Below are positions 31,812 through 41,517 of a DNA stretch of 64,000 bases, piece after piece. The translations under genes were made by a program, and so were the position numbers. The notes beneath the pieces are model-generated. The model did no database searches. It saw only the letters and a program-made list of their open reading frames with translations, and was not told the DNA's origin. Source of the DNA: Oscillospiraceae bacterium (GTDB lineage Bacteria; Bacillota; Clostridia; Oscillospirales; Oscillospiraceae); the NCBI GenBank assembly GCA_902795345.1, contig CADBKO010000003.1, forward strand, positions 1 through 64,000, given 5' to 3'. Positions within the stretch are counted from its first letter, which is position 1. Each line of letters opens with the position of its first letter.

Positions 31812-34800
31812 ATGAAGAATAACGAATTGGAACTCTGGATCGAAACGGACACGCTGCCCCGCTATGGGGAGAACACCGCCCGGCTGATGACGGGCGCGGG
31901 CAGGACAAGCGGCAGGAAAGCATCGGCGCAGCTGCGGGAGACCGAGGCGCAGCTGGAAGCCCTCTGTAAAGCTCCGGACCTTGCCGGGACGGCGCTGGAA
32001 TGGCTGCGGGACAACCGCTATGTGCTTCGCCGGGACACTGCCGGGTGCTGCCGGGAGCTGCGCGGCGCCCGGAACCTGCGGAAGCTGGGGGACGGCAGGC
32101 TGCTGATCCTCGCCGGGATGGAAGCCCTGGTGCGTTCCGGCGGCGGGCATGCGGACGAAACGCGGCTGCGCGCTTTCCTGGAGGGCTTCCAGGAGGTCTG
32201 CCCCCTGGAGGAAAGGGAAGTGGCCCTGCTGCCCGCAGCCCTCCGCGCCGCCCTGATCGGCTGGCTGCGAACCCATCCGGGGAGTGGGGAACAGGTTTTC
32301 ACCGCCTTGAAGTGGCTGAACGACGCGAAGCTCTGGCCGCTCCTGGAAAGCCTCAGTACGGTGGAGCGGATCCTCCGGCAGGACCCGGCGGGCGTCTATG
32401 GGCGCATGGACCCGGAATCCCGGCAGAGCTATCGGCGCAGGACGGAGGTGCTGGCGGCCCGGGCGGGCATCACCCAGCGGGAAGCCGCCCAAAAAGCCCT
32501 GGAGCTGGCAAAGGCGGAAGGCTGCCATGTGGGGCGGTTCCTTTTCACAAGGCCCTTGGGGAAGGCGGAGAAGGGGAAAACCTACGCCGCCTATCTCGCC
32601 TTTCATCTTCTGCTGCCCCTGGTCCCGGCCCTGGCCCTGGCTTATCGTGCGGCCTGGTTCCCGGCTGCCCTGCTGACCCTGCCCGCCCTCCATGACGCGG
32701 TGAAGTTCCTTTTTGACCGGGTCAGCGCCCGCTGCGTCCGCCCCCGGCGGCTGCCGCGGCTGGACTATTCCCGCGGGATACCCCCGGAGAGCCGGACTCT
32801 GGCCGTGAACGCGGTGCTGCTGACGGAGGCGGGGGACGCCGGAAAAGCGGCGGAAAAGCTGGAGCTGGCCCGCCTGGCCAACCGGGACGCCGGGGAAAAC
32901 CTGGTTTTCGGCCTCCTGGCGGATCTGAAGGAAGGGGACAGCCGGGAAACGCCCGAGGACGAAAAGATCCGCAAAGCCGCCGAAGCGGAGATAGGCAGGC
33001 TGAACGATACCTATGGCGGGGGCTTCTGCCTGCTGCAGCGGGAACGGGAATACAGCCTCCGGGACAAGGTCTGGCGGGTCCGGGAGCGGAAGCGGGGCGC
33101 CATCCTGGATCTGACGGCCCTGCTGCGGGGCCGGGAGACCGGCCTCCGTCTGGCCGCGGGGGATTCTGGCTGCCTGCGGGACATCCGGTATCTGATCGTC
33201 CTGGACGGGGACACCCTGCTGAACATGGGTTCCGCAGCCCGCATGGCGGGGACTCTGGCCCACCCCCTCCAAAGCCCGGAGGTGGACGAAAAAACGCAAA
33301 CGGTCCGCCGGGGCTACGGCATCCTCCAGCCCCGGATCAGCGTGTCCCTGGAGGACGCCCAACGCTCTGATTTCGCCCGCATCTTCGCGGGGCAGGGGGG
33401 GCTGGACCCCTACGGCAGCACCAGCAGCGACGTCTATCAGGACCTCTTCGGAGAGGGGAGCTACACGGGCAAGGGCATCCTGGACGTGGATGCCTTTCTG
33501 ACCTGCCTCCGGGGAAGGCTCCCGGCGGAAACGCTCCTGTCCCACGATCTCATCGAGGGTGGCTTCCTGGGCTGCGGCTATCTCAGCGACGTGGAGCTGA
33601 CCGACGGCTTCCCCGCCGGGGTGCTCTCCTATTTCCAGCGGCAGCACCGTTGGATACGGGGGGACTGGCAGACCCTGCCCTGGCTCTTTCCCCGGGTGCG
33701 GGACGAGGCGGGAAATCGGATCAAGAATCCCCTGTCGCCCTTGAGCAAATGGAAGATACTGGATAACCTGAGCCGCAGCCTGACCCCCGCGGCGGATCTC
33801 CTGACCCTGCTGCTCTGCGGCTTCAATCCCAGCCCGGCGCTGCTTCTGTGCCTGGGGGCGCAGCTGGCTTGTCTGGCAGTGCGGATCGCGGCTGCTTCCG
33901 ACGGGAAATGGCGGTATACCCGCCGCTATCGGGCCAAGCTCTTCACCGCCGCCAAGAGCGATTTCCTGCAGCTCCTATGGCTGCTCCTGCTGCTCCCTTA
34001 CCGGGCCTGGATCCACGGGAGCGCCGTCGTGCTGGCCCTGTACCGCAGCTTCGTGAGCCATCGGAACATGCTGGCCTGGGTCACGGCCTCGGAGGGGGAC
34101 AAGCGCTTCGGCGGCGGGCTTCTTTTCCACTACCGCTGCATGTGGCCCTGCGCTGCCGCCGCCCTTCTGGGGCTCCTTTCTCCCTGGGTGGTGGTGAAGG
34201 CCCTTGGGCTCCTGTGGCTGGCGGCTCCTGCCCTGTGCCATGCCATCAGCCGCCCCAAGAGGGAAAAGCGCCCGCCCAAAGAGGCGGATCGCCTGTTCCT
34301 TCTCCACTGCGCCGGGGACATCCTCCGCTACTATGAAGAGCTGGTAACGCCGGAGCGCTGCTGGCTGCCGCCGGACAACTTCCAGGAGACCCCGCTGCCT
34401 CTGACGGCGGAGCGGACCAGCCCCACCAATATCGGCCTGTGGCTCCTATCCGCCCTGGCTGCCGCCGACCTGGGCATCTGGCCCGAAGAGCGGAGCTGGG
34501 GGTATATCTCCCATACGCTGGACACGGTCCTGAGCCTGCCGAAATCCCGCGGACACCTCTATAACTGGTATGACATCCGTTCCTGCCGCCCCCTGGAGCC
34601 GCCCTTTCTCTCCACGGTGGACAGCGGGAACCTGCTGGCCTGCCTTATGACGCTGCTTTCTGCGGCGGAACAGGCGGGGCAAGGGGAGATCGGGGAAAAG
34701 CTGGAACGGCTCATCGGGGACATGCGTCTGGACTTTCTCTACGACGAAGATAAGGAGCTGCTGCGCATCGGCTGGGACCCGGTATCGGACAAACCTGTGG

Positions 34801-37800
34801 GAGGCTGGTATGACCTGTTGGAAAGCGAAGCCCGGATCGCCAGTTTCCTGGCCGTGGCCCGGGGCGAAGCACCCCGGCGGCATTGGCGGAACCTGGGCCG
34901 CACCCTGGCGGACGCCCACGGCATGAGCGGCCTGGCCTCCTGGACGGGCACCATGTTCGAATACCTGATGCCCGCCCTGTTCATGCCCAGCCCCGAGGGG
35001 TCCCTTCTGGGGGAAAGCCAGGAATTTTGTCTCCACGCCCAGAGAAAGCGCACTTTCGGCGGCGTGTGGGGCATGTCGGAGAGCGCCTTCGGGGCGAGGG
35101 ACGCGGCGGAAAACTATGCCTACAAGGCCCATGGGGTGCAGACCCTGGCACTGAAGCACGGCATGGACCGGGATGCGGTGATCGCCCCCTATGCGTCCTT
35201 CCTGGCCCTGGAGGAGGATCGGCGGGCCGCGGTTGAAAATCTGCGGCGACTGCGTGCCTTGGGCGCAGAGGGGCGCTACGGCTATTATGAAGCCCTGGAT
35301 TTCACGGAGGAGCGAAGGGGTGACGGGCCCTTCCAGCCGGTGCGCTGCTTCATGGCCCACCACCTGGGCATGAGCCTCCTGGCCATCGACAACTGCCTGA
35401 CGGAAGGGATCATGCAGCGCCGTTTTTTCCTTGACCCCGCCCGCCGGGCCGCCCGGGAGCTGCTGGAGGAAAAGACCCCCGTGGGACAGCGCATCCGCCC
35501 CGTACGGGATTATCGGGCGGACGCAAAACCGGAGCGGGAGCGGGCGGAAGGCTTCCTTGTGCATCACAGCGGCTTTGATCCCCTCCGCCCGGCCTTCTAT
35601 CCTCTGACCGGCGGGAATTACCGCCTCCTGCTCAGCGAGCTGGGAGGTGGCGAAGTCTGCTGCCTGCTGCCGGACGGTCAGGGCGGCAGGCTCGAGATCG
35701 CGCCTCACGGCGGCGTATACTTCTTCGCCGCCGCGGAAGGAAAAACGGTGAGCCTCCAGCCTCTGCCGGAGCTGCGCTTCCGGCAGGATGAAAGCAGCAG
35801 CTGGGACGGGAGCCGGGTCCGGCTATACTGTCGGGAGGAAGGCTACACCTTCTGCGTGACCTCCTTCGTGCCGGAGACCGGGGGCGAGGTGCGCAGCGTC
35901 ACGGTGAAAAACGACGGGAAAAGCGCCGGGGACCTGACTCTCGCGCTGTATCTGGAACCGATCCTCTGCCCCAGGCGGGACTACGAGGCGCATCCGGCCT
36001 TCAGCCGCCTTTGCCTGGAAAGCCGCCTCCAAGCCGGGACGCTGGTATGCGCCCGGAGAGGGGGCGGCGGAAGCCCGCCCTGCAGCCTGGCGATCGCAGT
36101 TTCCGAGCCCTTTGAAGCGGAGACGGACAAACAGCGTTCCTTCGGCCGGGGCGGGCTGCGGGCCATCCCAGCCGCCCTCCTCAGACGGGGCAGCGACGTG
36201 CGCGCCGCCTCGGAGCCCTGCATGCTCATCCGCGTCTCTCTCCGCCTGCGGCCCGGAGAGGAGAAGACCGTCCGCTTTGCCCTGGCGGCAGCGGCGGAGG
36301 CGGGCAGCGCCGCTAGTGCTGCAAAAGACCTGCTGAAAAATGCAGGAGGGGTCAGCGGCAGCTTTCGCCGGGCCAGAGCCAGGCTGCAGGGACTGCTGGA
36401 GCCGGAGGAGGCGGCGCGGCTGCTGACGCCCCTGTTTGCCCCAGTGCCCGAGAAGCGCAGGGAGGCGCGGGACCGGACGGCCCTCTGGCGCTGGGGCATT
36501 TCCGGCGACCTGCCGGTGGCCTATGGGGAGGCGGCGGAGGGGCCGCGCCTGCTGGCTGCCTGGGCATTCCTCCGGGGAATGGGGGTGCCCTTCGACCTGG
36601 CCGTCAACACGGAGGACGAGGGGATTTACGGACGCCCCGCAGCCGCCGCGCTCCGGGTCCAGGCCGGGGAATTGGGTCTCGCAGCCTGGGAGGATAAGCC
36701 CGGCGGCTTCCGCTTTGTGGGCGGCGGCAGGGCGGAGCTGGAAGCACTGGCGGCTGCGGCGGACGCGGCCGGCTTTGCAGCGCCGAAACGAAGGGAAGAA
36801 CGGGGCATGGCGGGGGAGAGCCTTCTGCCGGTGTGCGCGCCAAACGGCGCGGCGCGCAGCGGCATGTTCACGGAGGAAGGCTATCTCTGCCCCAGGCTGC
36901 TGGGCGTCGGGCCCCGGGCCTGGAGCCTCCTGCTCACGAACGGACGCCTGGGCTGGCTGGCCGCAGACACCGGCTGCGGGAACCTTTGGCTGGATAACGC
37001 CAGAGAAGGTCGGCTGACTGCCTGGCTGAACGACCCCCTGGCCCTGCGGGGGACGGAAGAACTCTGCCTCCTGCGGGACGGGCGCAGCATTTCCCTCATG
37101 GCGGATGCGGACGAGGCGCCCACGGAGATCCTGTATGGCTTCGGCTTCATCCGCTGGCGGAGGTGGATCGGCGCCACGGAAGCGACCCTCACCGGCTTCA
37201 TCCCACCGAAGGAAAACCGGCGGTATCTCCTGCTGGAGCTGCGGGAAGCGCGGCCCACGGACAGGCTGCGCTTCCGGATCCGGCCCGGGGAGCCGGGCTG
37301 CCTCCGAATAGCCGCCGGGGAGAAAACCCTGCTTCCGGCTGCCGGAGAGGGGGAGGATGGCCGCATCAACCTGGAAGCCCCGGCAGCGGCGCGCTTCACC
37401 GTGACCCTCAGCCCGAAGGAGGAAACCTCCCCGCCTGGGGAGGCGGCTGCGCGGCTGAAGGAGACGAAGGACTATTGGCGGGAAAAGCTGTCTGTCCTCC
37501 GGGTGGAGACGCCCTGCCCGGCGCTGGACGCCTACCTGAACGGCTGGGCGGTCTATCAGACCCTGGCCTGCCGCCTGATGGGGCGCTGTTCCCTGTATCA
37601 GAGCGGCGGGGCCTACGGCTTCCGGGACCAATTGCAGGACGTCTGCGCCCTGATCGACTTCTATCCGGAGCTGGCAAGGGAGCATATCCTTCGCGCCGCC
37701 GCCCACCAATATGAGGAGGGGGACGTGATGCACTGGTGGCACCCCAGGCCGGAGGGGGACAAGGGCGTGCGCACCCGCTGCTCGGACGACCTCCTCTGGC

Positions 37801-38864
37801 TGCCCTATGCCTGCGCACTGTATGTGGAAAAGACGGGGGACGCCGCCATTTGGGAGGAAAAGGCGTCCCTGCTCCGCTCTGCGCCCCTGGGCCCGGAGGA
37901 GCGGGACCGCTACGAGGCAGCCCAGACCGGCGGGGAAGTAAGCCTCCGGGAGCATTGTCTCCTGGCCGCAAGCCGGGCGGAAGCCCGGGGCATCGGCCCC
38001 CATGGACTGCCCTTCATCGGGTCCGGGGACTGGAACGACGGCTATGACCGGGTGGGGGGCGAGAGCGTTTGGCTCGCTTGGTTCCAGGCCCTGGTCCTGG
38101 ACCGCCTGGGGGCGTCCCTGGGCGTGGAGGAAATGCGCCAAAAGGCGCGGGAGTTGGGGAAGGCGGCGGAAAACGCCTGGTGCGGCGGCCACTATCTCCG
38201 GGGGTATTATGCCGACGGGCGGCCCCTGGGCGCGGAGGGGGACGGGGAATGTGCCCTGGATTCCCTGGCCCAGAGCTTCGCCGTCCTCAGCGGCTTCGGG
38301 GACAGGGAACGGAGCCGGGCTGCGGTGGTCAAGGCTTCCCGGCTTCTCCTGGACCGGAAAAACAGGCTGGTGAAGCTCTTTGCACCGCCCTTCGACGGCG
38401 TTTCCGACCCCGGCTATATCCGCAGCTATCTCCCCGGCGTCCGGGAAAACGGCGGCCAGTACACCCACGGGGGCATCTGGCTGGCCGCCGCCTGCCTGCG
38501 CTGCGGGGAAACGGAGCTGGGCTGGGAGCTGCTGGAGACCATGCTCCCCGCCGGACGCCCGGACGAAATCTATCAGCTGGAGCCCTTCGTGCTGGCCGCC
38601 GACATTTATGCGAATCCGGACATGCCCGGACGGGGCGGCTGGAGCTGGTATACCGGGGCTGCCGGGTGGTTTTTGCGGGTGAGCGTGGAAGAACTGCTGG
38701 GCGTGAGCACGAAGGCGGGGGAGCTCACCGTGAGGCCCAGGCTGCCCGCGTCGTGGAACGGCTGCCGCCTGCACTGCCGGGCTGGGGGCAGGGAGCATGA
38801 GATCACGATCCGGCGCGGGAGTGAAGGATGGGAAACGGAGGTCAGGAAATCGGAAAAGGCATGA
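31812..38864 (+). CDS. NdvB/ChvB-type cyclic beta-1,2-glucan synthase (GT84 with GH94-like C-terminus)
   Basis: About 2350 residues from the ATG at 31812 (an earlier in-frame start at 31734 would begin inside the ylxM promoter). N-terminal helical region; membrane helices at about 265-305; GT84 glycosyltransferase with D465-x-D467 in IVLDGDTLLNMGS and a QxxRW-like QHRWIRGDWQ; more membrane helices at about 640-830; a glycoamylase-like region with STVDSGNLLACLMTLL at about 930; and a GH94-like phosphorylase end with GAYGFRDQLQDV, GSGDWNDGYDRVG (general acid Asp about 2073) and ENGGQYTHGGIW. Such enzymes start, extend, size and cyclise beta-1,2-glucans at the inner membrane. Classic NdvB is about 2800 residues. 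The product in a Firmicute is not certain. Confidence 0.88.
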   Translation: MKNNELELWIETDTLPRYGENTARLMTGAGRTSGRKASAQLRETEAQLEALCKAPDLAGTALEWLRDNRYVLRRDTAGCCRELRGARNLRKLGDGRLLILAGMEALVRSGGGHADETRLRAFLEGFQEVCPLEEREVALLPAALRAALIGWLRTHPGSGEQVFTALKWLNDAKLWPLLESLSTVERILRQDPAGVYGRMDPESRQSYRRRTEVLAARAGITQREAAQKALELAKAEGCHVGRFLFTRPLGKAEKGKTYAAYLAFHLLLPLVPALALAYRAAWFPAALLTLPALHDAVKFLFDRVSARCVRPRRLPRLDYSRGIPPESRTLAVNAVLLTEAGDAGKAAEKLELARLANRDAGENLVFGLLADLKEGDSRETPEDEKIRKAAEAEIGRLNDTYGGGFCLLQREREYSLRDKVWRVRERKRGAILDLTALLRGRETGLRLAAGDSGCLRDIRYLIVLDGDTLLNMGSAARMAGTLAHPLQSPEVDEKTQTVRRGYGILQPRISVSLEDAQRSDFARIFAGQGGLDPYGSTSSDVYQDLFGEGSYTGKGILDVDAFLTCLRGRLPAETLLSHDLIEGGFLGCGYLSDVELTDGFPAGVLSYFQRQHRWIRGDWQTLPWLFPRVRDEAGNRIKNPLSPLSKWKILDNLSRSLTPAADLLTLLLCGFNPSPALLLCLGAQLACLAVRIAAASDGKWRYTRRYRAKLFTAAKSDFLQLLWLLLLLPYRAWIHGSAVVLALYRSFVSHRNMLAWVTASEGDKRFGGGLLFHYRCMWPCAAAALLGLLSPWVVVKALGLLWLAAPALCHAISRPKREKRPPKEADRLFLLHCAGDILRYYEELVTPERCWLPPDNFQETPLPLTAERTSPTNIGLWLLSALAAADLGIWPEERSWGYISHTLDTVLSLPKSRGHLYNWYDIRSCRPLEPPFLSTVDSGNLLACLMTLLSAAEQAGQGEIGEKLERLIGDMRLDFLYDEDKELLRIGWDPVSDKPVGGWYDLLESEARIASFLAVARGEAPRRHWRNLGRTLADAHGMSGLASWTGTMFEYLMPALFMPSPEGSLLGESQEFCLHAQRKRTFGGVWGMSESAFGARDAAENYAYKAHGVQTLALKHGMDRDAVIAPYASFLALEEDRRAAVENLRRLRALGAEGRYGYYEALDFTEERRGDGPFQPVRCFMAHHLGMSLLAIDNCLTEGIMQRRFFLDPARRAARELLEEKTPVGQRIRPVRDYRADAKPERERAEGFLVHHSGFDPLRPAFYPLTGGNYRLLLSELGGGEVCCLLPDGQGGRLEIAPHGGVYFFAAAEGKTVSLQPLPELRFRQDESSSWDGSRVRLYCREEGYTFCVTSFVPETGGEVRSVTVKNDGKSAGDLTLALYLEPILCPRRDYEAHPAFSRLCLESRLQAGTLVCARRGGGGSPPCSLAIAVSEPFEAETDKQRSFGRGGLRAIPAALLRRGSDVRAASEPCMLIRVSLRLRPGEEKTVRFALAAAAEAGSAASAAKDLLKNAGGVSGSFRRARARLQGLLEPEEAARLLTPLFAPVPEKRREARDRTALWRWGISGDLPVAYGEAAEGPRLLAAWAFLRGMGVPFDLAVNTEDEGIYGRPAAAALRVQAGELGLAAWEDKPGGFRFVGGGRAELEALAAAADAAGFAAPKRREERGMAGESLLPVCAPNGAARSGMFTEEGYLCPRLLGVGPRAWSLLLTNGRLGWLAADTGCGNLWLDNAREGRLTAWLNDPLALRGTEELCLLRDGRSISLMADADEAPTEILYGFGFIRWRRWIGATEATLTGFIPPKENRRYLLLELREARPTDRLRFRIRPGEPGCLRIAAGEKTLLPAAGEGEDGRINLEAPAAARFTVTLSPKEETSPPGEAAARLKETKDYWREKLSVLRVETPCPALDAYLNGWAVYQTLACRLMGRCSLYQSGGAYGFRDQLQDVCALIDFYPELAREHILRAAAHQYEEGDVMHWWHPRPEGDKGVRTRCSDDLLWLPYACALYVEKTGDAAIWEEKASLLRSAPLGPEERDRYEAAQTGGEVSLREHCLLAASRAEARGIGPHGLPFIGSGDWNDGYDRVGGESVWLAWFQALVLDRLGASLGVEEMRQKARELGKAAENAWCGGHYLRGYYADGRPLGAEGDGECALDSLAQSFAVLSGFGDRERSRAAVVKASRLLLDRKNRLVKLFAPPFDGVSDPGYIRSYLPGVRENGGQYTHGGIWLAAACLRCGETELGWELLETMLPAGRPDEIYQLEPFVLAADIYANPDMPGRGGWSWYTGAAGWFLRVSVEELLGVSTKAGELTVRPRLPASWNGCRLHCRAGGREHEITIRRGSEGWETEVRKSEKA

Positions 38865-38872
38865 ATTGCCTA

Positions 38873-38902
38873 TTGTTTCCTCCCGGGAGAGTATGATATA
38901 AT
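38873..38902 (+). promoter_or_regulatory. Promoter of the ymfF/ymfH/lgt/asnS unit
   Basis: TTGTTT (38873-38878), 18-base spacer, perfect TATAAT (38897-38902) with a TGA extended -10. It lies 8 to 38 bases after the glucan synthase stop and about 40 before the next start. Confidence 0.65.
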
Positions 38903-38943
38903 TCTTTATTATGTGATAACTGTATCCGGAGAGGGGGAGGCGC

Positions 38944-40218
38944 ATGGAAGAACTGGCGCGGGAGCTGTTTCCCGGCGTCCGGCTGACGACGATCCGGACG
39001 GACAAATTCCACAGCGGCTATTTCAGCGTCCATCTGCTGCGGCCGCTGCGGGCCGGGGATGCTTCCCGAAATGCGCTGCTGCCCTCCGTTCTCCGCCGGG
39101 GCACGAGGACGCTGCCGGACCAGACGAAGATCGCAGACGCGCTGGACAGCCTCTACGGTTCCTCTCTGGAACCGGGCATGCGCCAGATGGGGGAGACCCT
39201 GGCCATCGGCTTTCAGGCTGCCTTTCCCGACGACCGGTTCCTGCCCGGCGCGGCGGACTGCCTGAGCCGGGTCGTCGCCCTGGGGGGTGAGATGCTGCTG
39301 GACCCGGCCACCAGGGGCGGCCTGCTGCGGGACGACTATGTGCGCTCCGAAGGGCAGAACCTTCATGACCGTATCGAGGCGGCGGTGAACAACAAGCGGG
39401 GCTACGCAGCCCTGCGGGCCAGGGAACTCATGTTCCAAGGCGAAGCCTATGGGGTCTTTCCCCTGGGGAAGGCGGAGGAAGCCCTGCGCATCCGCTACCA
39501 GCCCCTGACGAAGTATTACCGGGAAGCCCTGCGTACTTCCCCCATGGAGCTGTTCTACTGCGGCAGCGCCGGTCACGAGCGGGTGGAGGAAGCGGTGCGC
39601 CGGGCCTTTATGACCCTCCCCGGCGGCTCGGCCCGCGCCCTGCCGGAGACGGGACCGGAGCCGGAAAACAGCGAATTGCGCCATGTCACGGAGGAAATGG
39701 ACGTGGAGCAGGGAAATCTGGTCCTGGGCTTCCGCTACAAGCGCAGCGGCAGGGCGGACTACCCGGCCCTGGCGGTATTCAACGAGCTTTTCGGCGGGGG
39801 AGACGCTTCCCGCCTGTTCCTGGAGCTGCGGGAGAAGCGGTCCCTCTGCTATGCCGTGGACAGCGGCGTGGAACGATATAAAGAATGTATGATGGTCACG
39901 GCGGGCATCGACTTTGACCGGCGGGAGGAGACGGAGGAGGCCATCCTGAGGGAGCTGGCAGAGCTGGCAAGGGGAAATATCTCTCCCGAGGAACTGGAAA
40001 CGGCCCGCAGAAGCGTATCCTCCGGCTATCTGGAAGGTCTGGACAGCCCCTCCGCCGTCTGTGCCTTCCGCCTGGGACAAAACCTGCTGGGCAGCGGCGG
40101 GGACCTGCGGCAGTACGCGGCCCTGGCTGCCGAGGTCCGGGCCGAGGATGTGGCCCGGATCGCTTCGGAGATGAAGCCGGAGCTCTCCTATTTCCTCAGA
40201 GGGGGTGGAGAGGAATGA
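38944..40218 (+). CDS. ymfF: M16-family protein, YmfF-like (non-catalytic partner)
   Basis: A 424-residue M16-fold protein without the HxxEH zinc motif: the position is occupied by SVLRRGTRTLPDQTKIADALDSLYGSS, so it should be inactive. C-terminal half reads EEMDVEQGNLVLGFRY and NELFGGGDASRLFLELREKRSLCYAV, the substrate-binding motif of the family. In Bacillus subtilis YmfF and YmfH are needed for 5-aminopentanol modification of EF-P, and this pair has the same order. GGAGAGGGGGAGG gives a strong ribosome binding site. It overlaps the next gene by 4 bases (ATGA). Confidence 0.87.
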   Translation: MEELARELFPGVRLTTIRTDKFHSGYFSVHLLRPLRAGDASRNALLPSVLRRGTRTLPDQTKIADALDSLYGSSLEPGMRQMGETLAIGFQAAFPDDRFLPGAADCLSRVVALGGEMLLDPATRGGLLRDDYVRSEGQNLHDRIEAAVNNKRGYAALRARELMFQGEAYGVFPLGKAEEALRIRYQPLTKYYREALRTSPMELFYCGSAGHERVEEAVRRAFMTLPGGSARALPETGPEPENSELRHVTEEMDVEQGNLVLGFRYKRSGRADYPALAVFNELFGGGDASRLFLELREKRSLCYAVDSGVERYKECMMVTAGIDFDRREETEEAILRELAELARGNISPEELETARRSVSSGYLEGLDSPSAVCAFRLGQNLLGSGGDLRQYAALAAEVRAEDVARIASEMKPELSYFLRGGGEE

Positions 40219-41480
40219 TCCGGAAGGAATGGCCCCGCTGCGGCGTGGAACGCTGGGAGGGAAAGACCACCGCCGGGCTGCCGGTCTTCGTGTTCCCCAT
40301 GCCCGGCTTTCAGACGAAATACGCGGTGCTTGCCGTGAAATACGGCGGATGTGACCGGCGATTCCTTCTCAACGGCAAATGGAAGGATACCCCCGCCGGC
40401 ATCGCCCACTTCCTGGAACACAAGATGTTCGAAATGCCGGGTTATAGCGCCGCAGAACGCCTTACGGCTCTGGGGGCCAGTCCCAACGCCTATACAAGCG
40501 GCGGCATGACCGAATACGTGTTCAGCTGCACTGAGAACTTTGACCGCTCCCTGGAAGAACTTCTTCGTTTCGTAAGTACACCCTGTTTCACCCCGGAAGG
40601 TGTGGACAGAGAGCGGGGGATCATCGGCCAGGAAATGAGCATGTATGAGGACGACCCAGCCCGCCGGGTGGACCGGAGATTCTTCCGCGCCCTCTATAAG
40701 GAGCATCCCATCCGTGATCCGATCACGGGTACGATGGAATCCATCGCTTCCATCACGGCGGACACGCTCTATGAATGTCACCGCTTGTTTTACGCCCCGG
40801 GAAACATGGCCCTCTGCTGCGCCGGGGACATCGACCCGGAGAAGGTCATGGAGCTGGCAGAGAAACTGCTGCCACCGGGAAAGGAAGTTCCCCGGCGGGA
40901 CTACGGCGACGAGGATGGGCTGAATCCCGTCAGCGTGCGGTTGGAGGAGAAAATGGCGGTCTCCATGCCCATGTTCGAGCTGGGGGCCAAGCTGTCCTGG
41001 CGCTCCGACAGCAGGGCGTGGGCGCGGTACATGCTGCTGGCTGACCTGAGCTGTGAGCTGCTGCTCGGCTGGGGTTCGCCGCTTTACTCGCAGCTATACG
41101 ATGCAGGCGTTATCAATCAGAGCTTCTACGTAGAGACTTATGATTTCCCACACGGCGGCGTCTGTTATGCCGGGGGCCGGTGTCCTGACCCCATGAGAGT
41201 GCTGGGAAGCATCACCGATGCGGCGTCGGCATTCCGTATGGACAAGGCAGCCGCAGAAAGACTTGAACGGTTGAAGCGCGCCAGGCTGGGCGGCTTCCTT
41301 ATGAGCCTGGATGCACCTGAGGATCTGGCGGACCTGCAGGCGGAAAGCTATTTCGACGGATGGGAGAGAATGGAACTCCCGTCTCTGGTGGACAGCATAA
41401 GCGAAGCGGAGGCGGAAGGATTCCTGAGAGAAGTATTCCGACCAGAACGGCTGGCCCTTTCTGTGATTTCCCCGCTTTGA
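40215..41480 (+). CDS. ymfH: M16-family zinc peptidase, YmfH-like (catalytic partner)
   Basis: A 421-residue M16 peptidase. The inverted zinc motif HFLEH is at residues 65-69 (GIAHFLEHKMFEMPGYSAAERLTALGASPNAYTS), and the distal Glu is in the RERGIIGQEMSMYEDDPARR helix. It is the active member of the heterodimer-like pair with the upstream gene. The EF-P link rests on the Bacillus subtilis homologues and on efp in the same window. The 3' quarter of the gene is visibly less GC-rich than the start. Confidence 0.9.
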   Translation: MIRKEWPRCGVERWEGKTTAGLPVFVFPMPGFQTKYAVLAVKYGGCDRRFLLNGKWKDTPAGIAHFLEHKMFEMPGYSAAERLTALGASPNAYTSGGMTEYVFSCTENFDRSLEELLRFVSTPCFTPEGVDRERGIIGQEMSMYEDDPARRVDRRFFRALYKEHPIRDPITGTMESIASITADTLYECHRLFYAPGNMALCCAGDIDPEKVMELAEKLLPPGKEVPRRDYGDEDGLNPVSVRLEEKMAVSMPMFELGAKLSWRSDSRAWARYMLLADLSCELLLGWGSPLYSQLYDAGVINQSFYVETYDFPHGGVCYAGGRCPDPMRVLGSITDAASAFRMDKAAAERLERLKRARLGGFLMSLDAPEDLADLQAESYFDGWERMELPSLVDSISEAEAEGFLREVFRPERLALSVISPL

Positions 41481-41517
41481 TGGAAATACATCGCACCGAA
41501 TTGAGAGGAGGGTCGAA

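Noticed and set aside
35823..39005. Very long open frames antisense to the glucan synthase (also 3880-8112 against the M56 gene and 49320-52022 against the molybdenum enzyme).
   Set aside because: They mirror the strong GC bias of the true genes at codon third positions, have low-complexity Gly/Ala/Arg/Pro-rich products, and lack ribosome binding sites and family motifs.
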